Below are positions 61,559 to 64,000 of a stretch of DNA of 64,000 nt, in pieces (positions within the stretch are counted from its first letter, which is position 1; each line of letters begins with the position of its first letter). The translations under genes were made by a program, and so were the position numbers. This stretch comes from Euptelea pleiosperma (Eukaryota > Streptophyta > Magnoliopsida > Ranunculales > Eupteleaceae). The stretch covers positions 21,734,741-21,798,740 of the forward strand of contig CM068545.1 in NCBI GenBank assembly GCA_035048495.1. The letters are read 5' to 3'. Below the pieces are notes generated by a model. That model saw only the letters and a list, made by a program, of their open reading frames with translations, did no database searches and was not told the origin of the DNA.

Positions 61559-63730
61559 GTAAATTTTCTTATGTTATATTTTTCATTTGGTCTCTTTTAG
61601 ATTATAATGTGCTTCCTTTTTGGTGATTTTGAAAGCTTCATTGTTGCTTAACTGAGTTACCAATTCCATCTTCTTATGTTTGTTTGCACATGTATAAGAT
61701 AATAGGTGCCACACTATTTGCTCACATTATGTTTACATTGGAAAAAAATATTCATAAACTTCCCTTTTTTTTTCTTTGAAACACTTATATTACCTATATC
61801 CCAATCCTTCATGTTGTAAATCTACTCCAAAGTCTACAAAACTAGATCAAGTAATCCAAAAACTCATCGAGTTAAGTCAACCTATTCAAGAATCGAATCA
61901 ATTTTAATAGGTAGTTTGGTCTTTATAAGGAATGAACAATCCCAATTGAGTGCTTGAAATTCTGAAAAGTCTTATTTCGAGATAAGCTTTGTGACCTCAT
62001 GAACTTGGTCGAGTTTTGAATCTACTTAGTTTTATTTTTGTTCATGCTACTGTAGTGTTGTTTTGTAGTTCAGAAGATGTTTTGATTTATATAGATTTTT
62101 ACCATTTGTTTCTGTTTTCAGGTTTTTTTTTTTTTGTTCTCTGTTTCTAGGGTTCATGTATATTATTTTGTTATGTGTATTCAGTATTTTTTCTGGGTTT
62201 GGTTTGGGGTTTTTGTCTAATTTATGATTTGTTTGGGTTTGGTCTATGAATTTTTTTACAACTCTGTTGAATTGGAAGTATTTTTTCTGTTCTCTTATTA
62301 TAATATGCAGTATTTTTTATTTTTATTCATGCTACTATAGTGTTGTTTTGTAGTTCAGAAGAAGTAATTCTGATTTAAACACACCTCTATAAATTTTAGA
62401 AGAAATCTGTGTGTGCTATTCACCTCTGTTTTATTTGTTAATCATTCTGATTTAGACACACCTCTTCAAATTCAAGAAGAAATTTGTGTATTATTTACAC
62501 ACCTCTGTTTTATTTGTTTACAGATCTCTGTTGAATGGATTAAGAAACTTGGAGAAAGAACTTTCAGACCAACAAGTCAATCCTTGAACAAGATAAAGGT
62601 TTGAATGCACCCTTGCTCTATCTATAAAAACTTTTATTTTATCGAAGAAATTTCTGTCTGTGATGTAAGAACTTTGCACCCTTGGTCTATTTATAGAGCT
62701 TATGACTGGTGATACAAAAAAACTATGAAACTCTTTCATTATTGAAAAACTAAGGAAAATCATGATATAGGCGGCAGACCTTGATATGCATAGCACTGCA
62801 CCAAAGACATTGAGAACCACATCCAATACATTACCACAATTTAAACATAACCATCCATCTAAAGTGATTTAACCACATGACTTTAGTTTCTTTTTCATGA
62901 CTATTTTGAGCTTCACTTTCTAGATTACTTTCCTAATTTAGTTAACTCTAACAGACCACTAAACATAATAACCACATTTTTCAAATATGGACCCCCTAGA
63001 AACATAATCCCATACACTAAACTACTCATAGAAACAAATGGTTGTTGAAAAATGACCATATCTCCCAATAGTTGTTGTTTCCCTCACGAATTGTATGTAA
63101 GCATGGTGCATCATTAACTGCATGATCTTGAAATTTATAAGGTGCGATGAATTAGGGCCTGTTTGGAGAACCTTTTTTGCGCCCAGTTTGTCAAGAGCTG
63201 TATTTGCTTTTACATTTTATGGGTTGTGTTTATTATGGATTTAGTTTCTATTTCCGAAAATATTTATTAATGTATTCTTATTGAAAATTTTATAAGACGG
63301 GGGGATAGTGATAAGAACCTTTTAATTATTTATTAGAATGTTAGGGTTTTGGTATGCTTTATCTTTGCTTTCAAATGTATATCTAATTGAGTGGTATTTT
63401 TAGGGTTTTGTTTGTGTTGCTTGATGTACATGTAATGGATTTAGCGTATTAAACTTTGACTTCGCATTAAACTTCACTTAGCTAAAATTTGAAATTATTT
63501 TGAGAAAGTTCAATTCAACATGCATAAGTTTTGTAAATATTTGCCAACTTTAGATAAGTTTTGAGATCGGATGTATTTACACAATCTAATACTAATGTAG
63601 CTTAAACGTATTCAAGAAACATGATAATGGATTGCCTTTGAAATGGTTAAAATGCTGAACACCAAATTATCTTGCATACGCTTTGTCAGGGAGTGCCCTC
63701 GGCACAAGTACTAATATTTTTTTCGCTTAG

Positions 63731-64000
63731 TCTATATAACAAAACACAGTGGTTGTCCCCCCTTCTTATAGGCTTCATATATCCAAGGGCCCATATCAAC
63801 CCTTACATAAAATAAAATTTAGACGGTTGAATTAATTTAACAGAAAAATTGTCTGCCCACTTATACCCCTCTTATTGGCTTCACAAAGGATGGCCGAGAT
63901 CTTATCTCCCAAATAAACTATGGATCTCAATCACTCACACCCAATTTTAGGAAATGCTTTCTAGGGGAGTGCTAAGGGCACGGGCCACCCACTATACATC
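63731..64000 (+). mobile_element. Helitron-like unit, twin of 17841-18112, cut by the window end
   Basis: It starts TCTATATAACAAAACACAG and matches 17841-18115 almost throughout, including AAATTTAGACGGTTG and GGCTTCACAAAGGATGG. It ends in GGGCACGGGCCACCCACTATA at the window edge. A further unit may follow outside the window. Confidence 0.7.

Larger units (their letters stand above)
59755..63714 (+). mobile_element. 3.96-kb non-autonomous Helitron with captured gene fragments
   Basis: The 5' end is A|TCTATATAACAAGAGAC, as in the other Helitrons here. The 3' end is the hairpin GTGCC-CTC-GGCAC (63693-63705), five bases, then CTAA followed by T. No Rep/helicase is inside. Exon-like sequence is: a leader-like part (59860-60160, CCCTAAATCTCTCTCTCG), an RRM exon (61443-61558) and other exon-like frames (for example 62521-62604). 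The right half of a shared-core MITE (60948-61092) was inserted. Confidence 0.68.

Overview
This window is plant nuclear DNA. It shows split genes with GT-AG introns, plant-specific gene families (a plant-type trifunctional rhamnose synthase, protodermal factor 1, SWEET and a CYP716/718-clade P450), AT-rich spacers and many plant transposons (Helitrons, hAT and Mutator-like MITEs, SINEs, LTR elements). The species cannot be named from the sequence; an angiosperm with a repeat-rich genome fits. There are no bacterial operons, CRISPR arrays or convincing tRNA/rRNA genes.

Five genes look intact: a trifunctional UDP-rhamnose synthase (RHM; minus, coding 2638-4768, leader exon near 6273-6410), a membrane-anchored alpha/beta-hydrolase-like protein (plus, 9974-11035), protodermal factor 1 (PDF1; minus, 15028-17093, three exons), a cytochrome P450 of the CYP716/718 clade (plus, 27202-31511, three exons, 482 codons) and a SWEET2-type sugar transporter (plus, 46208-48357, six exons, 235 codons). 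They do not form a pathway cluster. All predicted splice joins keep the reading frame.

The rest is mostly transposon layers. 1-2600: old repeats. 4782-6272: RHM leader intron, holding a SINE that is itself split by a hAT MITE. 6850-9030: unclassified repeats and a palindromic MITE. 11040-14490: spacer with little recognisable. 17840-18446: tandem Helitron units, with a near-identical composite at 63731-64000. 18490-27015: dense MITE territory, including a MITE nested in another at 22027-23075, and a 326-bp Helitron at 25179-25504. 28166-31214: P450 introns with several insertions. 32080-46060: MITEs, two abutting Helitrons with a decayed helicase, a LINE remnant, and a possible organelle-derived insert near 37000-37250. 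48560-53230: spacer with SINE and MITE copies. 53487-55555: a deleted chromovirus-type LTR element that interrupts an open frame. 56338-59590: LTR-like direct repeats. 59755-63714: a 3.96-kb Helitron carrying a broken chloroplast-ribonucleoprotein-like RRM exon.

The most notable pattern is modular. A shared palindromic core of about 250 bp occurs at many sites with several unrelated terminal arms, and three copies with different arms each carry an exact 9-bp target duplication. One of those arms also caps a different core. A second, hAT-type family (ends CAAGGTTT or CATGGTTT, 8-bp duplications) has about 13 copies. All calls come from reading the sequence; no database search was possible.
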